From Bacteroidia bacterium (GTDB lineage Bacteria; Bacteroidota; Bacteroidia; Bacteroidales; UBA12481), in the NCBI GenBank assembly GCA_026391235.1, contig JAPLDV010000811.1:1-9080 (forward strand): DNA of 9,080 nucleotides, given 5' to 3'. Made by a program: the position numbers and the translations under genes. Positions within the stretch are counted from its first letter, which is position 1; each line of letters opens with the position of its first letter. The notes under the pieces are model-generated. The model worked only from the letters and a program-made list of their open reading frames with translations, was not told the DNA's origin and did no database searches. Shown one piece after another: positions 7,242 through 9,080 of the stretch.

Positions 7242-7394
7242 CGGAAAAAATTGTTGACGACATCAATGGGGAACGGTCAAACTAATGAAACAAACTCAGG
7301 GCGCTCTGCTTGGTTGTTCGACCCACCATTCACTTTCAAAGGCATCAGAGGAGAATTGTGGACAACAGAGTTCGGACAAAATTCCTTTCCATGA
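7242..7394 (+). CDS. Short unrecognised ORF (likely ATG 7266, 42 residues)
   Basis: The frame is open from 7242 and closes at TGA 7392-7394. From ATG 7266 it encodes MGNGQTNETNSGRSAWLFDP followed by a PFTFKGIRGELWTTEFG-like stretch rich in W, F, G and R. Its composition looks protein-like, not random, but I recognise no family. Its TGA overlaps the ATG of the next short frame (ATGA at 7391-7394), as in translationally coupled pairs or in one broken gene. It lies between two UDG-like genes on the same strand. It could be a small accessory protein, a remnant of a larger gene, or chance. Confidence 0.35.
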   Translation, partial: RKKLLTTSMGNGQTNETNSGRSAWLFDPPFTFKGIRGELWTTEFGQNSFP

Positions 7395-7519
7395 ACAACT
7401 TCATCTGTTTCGACCTTAATTCGATAACGAATCATTGGGGTGATATTACCATTATGGACGCATTTGAAAAGGCGGATGAACGGTTTTATTGGTTGAGCCA
7501 AGTCCGGAATTACAATTAA
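7391..7519 (+). CDS. Short unrecognised ORF overlapping the previous one by ATGA (42 residues)
   Basis: From ATG 7391 it reads MNNFICFDLNSITNHWGD, then ITIMDAFEKADERFYWLSQV, ending with RNYN. The composition, with many aromatic and acidic residues, looks coding. The same frame extends upstream to a TTG at 7310, but that part is basic and less convincing. No family is recognised. Read together with the 42-residue frame before it, the two could be halves of one small protein of about 85 residues separated by a -1 shift, or a coupled pair. The remaining 86 bases to the next start at 7606 hold no gene and no clear promoter. Confidence 0.35.
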   Translation: MNNFICFDLNSITNHWGDITIMDAFEKADERFYWLSQVRNYN

Positions 7520-7605
7520 AAGCTACATTTAACACTAACTCACAACAAAATGATGCCGAAATTTAGTACTTTAGTGAAATAAAATATTCACCAATAGTCT
7601 ATTCT

Positions 7606-8259
7606 ATGACAATCAAAGAACAATTAACCCAGTTGTATAGAGAAAGGAGTAAGGATTTCAAACACATAATCGAAACATTTCCTGAGGATGACTTGGCAGG
7701 ACCATTTCTAATGTCTCCAAATGAGTTGTATCAACATCAACCTATTCGTTTACTGATTGTTGGTCAGCAAACGAATGGTTGGTCCTACGATTTTGATGAC
7801 ATTGGCAAACAAATGGCGAATTATGAAGAATTTAATCTTGGAATTTACTATTATTCATCCCCCTTTTGGAATATTACGCGAAAACTTGAGCTTGCATTAG
7901 GCAATGTTGAGTATTCATGTGCCTGGACGAATCTTAATAAGTATGATTTGGATTCAAAAAGACCTTTCGGAAACTTTGAAAAGGAAATTTCCAAGTTTGA
8001 TTCGATTTTGATTGATGAGATTAAAATATTAAAACCGGATGCCTGCATTTTTTTCACTGGTCCCTCATTCGATCTAAGAATCAAATCACTATTCAACGGT
8101 ATTGTTTTTGAAAAAATAGAAAATTGGGATATGAAACAGCTTTGTAGAATTATACATGAAATATTACCAGAACTTACTTTTAGAACTCATCATCCGAAAT
8201 CGTTAAGAATCCGGTATTTAGAAGAAAAGTTCATCGAATATATTAGAATGTTGGTTTAG
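7606..8259 (+). CDS. Divergent UDG-superfamily-like protein with GQQTNGW motif (third of three)
   Basis: This 217-residue protein again fits the UDG-like order. IRLLIVGQQTNGW (47-59) is close to the 'GQDPY/GEAPG' position: a hydrophobic strand, then G-Q and a polar loop. SPFWNITRKLELAL (85-98) matches the following helix, CAWTNLNKYD (105-114) the 'TN' strand, EIKILKPDACIFFTG (138-152) the 'KPD' strand, and RTHHPKSLR (193-201) the terminal HP motif. GQ-x-TNGW is a motif I associate with unnamed UDG-like proteins in accessory regions. Q54 sits at or next to the position where family 1 UDG has its catalytic Asp (GQDPY), so normal water activation is doubtful. No Fe-S cysteine set is present. It is 37 bases upstream of the PD-(D/E)XK gene, so the two are probably co-transcribed. 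The target is unknown; it may bind bases without cutting the glycosidic bond. Confidence 0.7.
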   Translation: MTIKEQLTQLYRERSKDFKHIIETFPEDDLAGPFLMSPNELYQHQPIRLLIVGQQTNGWSYDFDDIGKQMANYEEFNLGIYYYSSPFWNITRKLELALGNVEYSCAWTNLNKYDLDSKRPFGNFEKEISKFDSILIDEIKILKPDACIFFTGPSFDLRIKSLFNGIVFEKIENWDMKQLCRIIHEILPELTFRTHHPKSLRIRYLEEKFIEYIRMLV

Positions 8260-8296
8260 TGGAGGTTGGCATTGAGCAATTAGAAATTTTAAAACC

Positions 8297-8980
8297 ATGT
8301 TAGAAATTGAGCCTCTTTTCCTTCATGTTAATTCCTTAAAGGATAAATATGAACATATCGCCCAAATCACAGGTGAGAATTTTAACGTTTTCCATATATT
8401 AGAGCTTGACTCCAATGAAGTTCATTTGCATTCGAAGTTCCTTGGTGAATTATTAAATTCCAAAGGGTCCCACAACCTTGGAGATAAGTTTCTTTCACTT
8501 TTTCTAAAACAATTGAAAACGAAGGAATTTAATGATTCAAATCAAAACAGGTTAAAAAAGTTTAGCTCTTCTTCAACAAAGGCACACGTTGAATACTACA
8601 CTTCCAAAATTACTTATGATGGTGAAAATGGTGGGCGCATTGATTTATTATTAGAAGATGCTAATAATAACCACATTATTATCGAAAACAAAATCTATGC
8701 GCGTGATCAACCTAAGCAATTGAAGCGATATAAGAATTTTGACAAAAATGCTATACTAATCTATCTCAACTTATTTGGTGCTATGCCTTCACCTGATAGC
8801 ATTGGAGAATTAAAAGTCAAAGATGATTTCACTATAATTTCCTATAGTGAGGACATTATTCCATGGCTTAAGGAGTGCATGAAAGAAGCAACTCTATTCC
8901 CATTAATCAGGGAAACTCTTCATCAATACATTCAGCTGTTACAAAAAATGACCAATCAATCAACCCGATTAATTCATTAG
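8297..8980 (+). CDS. PD-(D/E)XK nuclease family protein (PF14281-like), short form
   Basis: The 227-residue protein opens with the family's usual helix and E-x-HSxFL region: NVFHILELDSNEVHLHSKFL (30-49). The nuclease site follows: GGRIDLLLED (112-121, D116) and IIIENKIYARDQPKQL (127-142), with E130-x-K132 as the E-x-K pair and the DQ...QL.RY motif that is diagnostic of the group. Members are predicted DNA endonucleases often found in phage-defence islands and near restriction genes. Many relatives are 350 residues or longer with a C-terminal helical region after 'YIxLLxxLT'. This one stops shortly after that point (YIQLLQKMTNQST), so the C-terminal part is absent or lost, while the nuclease core is intact. 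ATG 8297 has an 'aaaacc-ATG' context; a GGAGG at about 8261 is too far upstream to serve it. It may cut DNA marked by the neighbouring UDG-like proteins; that is a hypothesis. Confidence 0.9.
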   Translation: MLEIEPLFLHVNSLKDKYEHIAQITGENFNVFHILELDSNEVHLHSKFLGELLNSKGSHNLGDKFLSLFLKQLKTKEFNDSNQNRLKKFSSSSTKAHVEYYTSKITYDGENGGRIDLLLEDANNNHIIIENKIYARDQPKQLKRYKNFDKNAILIYLNLFGAMPSPDSIGELKVKDDFTIISYSEDIIPWLKECMKEATLFPLIRETLHQYIQLLQKMTNQSTRLIH

Positions 8981-8999
8981 ACTGACTTGAAAACCTCCG

Positions 9000-9022
9000 A
9001 ACCCCTTATTATATTTAGGGTT
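9000..9022. terminator. Weak hairpin after the PD-(D/E)XK gene
   Basis: AACCC(C)T pairs with AGGGTT across an AT-rich loop, with one bulged C. It lies 20 bases after the stop codon, where a terminator would be expected, but it is followed by GAGTAAAAATA and not a T-run. Confidence 0.3.
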
Positions 9023-9080
9023 GAGTAAAAATATCGATTTCACCCAAAGGATGAACGGCTTACCATACGATTTCACAGAC
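9021..9080 (+). CDS. Possible 5' end of a gene running off the right edge
   Basis: The frame is open from 8991 to the end of the window. A TTG at 9021 would give LSKNIDFTQRMNGLPYDFTD, and an ATG at 9051 (after AAAGG) would give the last ten of these. The fragment is too short to recognise and may be chance. Confidence 0.2.
   Translation, partial: MSKNIDFTQRMNGLPYDFTD

Noticed and set aside
7277..7501. 74-codon frame on the - strand in the gap between the second and third UDG-like genes
   Set aside because: The + strand short frames here look more protein-like, and the - strand frame has no recognisable motif or ribosome binding site.
2546..7599. 10-base string ACCAATAGTC present at 2546-2555 and 7590-7599
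   Set aside because: A 10-base match is expected by chance many times in 9 kb, and the contexts differ.

Overview
The window looks like an accessory 'defence island' from a member of the Bacteroidota. That assignment is inferred from moderate to low GC, weak or absent Shine-Dalgarno sequences with A-rich leaders, frequent 'acc-ATG' start contexts and the general look of the proteins; no rRNA or other taxonomic marker is present. All convincing genes lie on the + strand. No tRNA, rRNA, CRISPR array, integrase or insertion sequence was seen.

Layout. Positions 1-567 hold the 3' part of an AAA+ ATPase that enters from the left. A WYL-domain transcriptional regulator (632-1672) follows a short gap that contains a perfect inverted repeat. 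A 148-base gap with a second small hairpin leads to a standalone FGE/SUMF1-fold protein (1821-2546) that lacks one of the two active-site cysteines of true formylglycine-generating enzymes. Next is a GmrSD-type (DUF262 + DUF1524) modification-dependent endonuclease split into two overlapping reading frames (2681-3352 and 3340-4200). The frames meet at a T6 tract that forms a -1 slippery heptamer. Only 22 bases later comes a DUF2779 protein (4223-5581), a fusion of a Cas4-like Fe-S PD-(D/E)XK domain and a DEDD-type exonuclease domain.

The most unusual part is 5649-8259. It has three successive, mutually divergent genes (5649-6467, 6525-7238, 7606-8259) whose proteins each show the motif order of the uracil-DNA glycosylase (UDG) superfamily: a beta-strand with a degenerate motif 1, an N-containing 'TN/FN/TN' strand, a 'KPD/EPD' strand, and a late 'HP' motif. 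None has a textbook UDG active site. The first also keeps four cysteines placed approximately like those that bind the Fe-S cluster of family 4 UDGs. A 367-base gap between the second and third carries two short overlapping ORFs that look coding but are unrecognised. A PF14281-type PD-(D/E)XK nuclease (8297-8980) closes the cluster, followed by a weak hairpin and perhaps the start of another gene.

How it may work together (inference). GmrSD enzymes cut DNA with modified cytosines, UDG-fold proteins recognise or excise bases, and Cas4-like, DEDD and PD-(D/E)XK domains process DNA ends. Their co-location behind a WYL regulator suggests anti-phage functions aimed at modified or uracil-containing DNA. 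They could be one system or several stacked independent modules. The sequence supports the gene content; it does not prove joint function.
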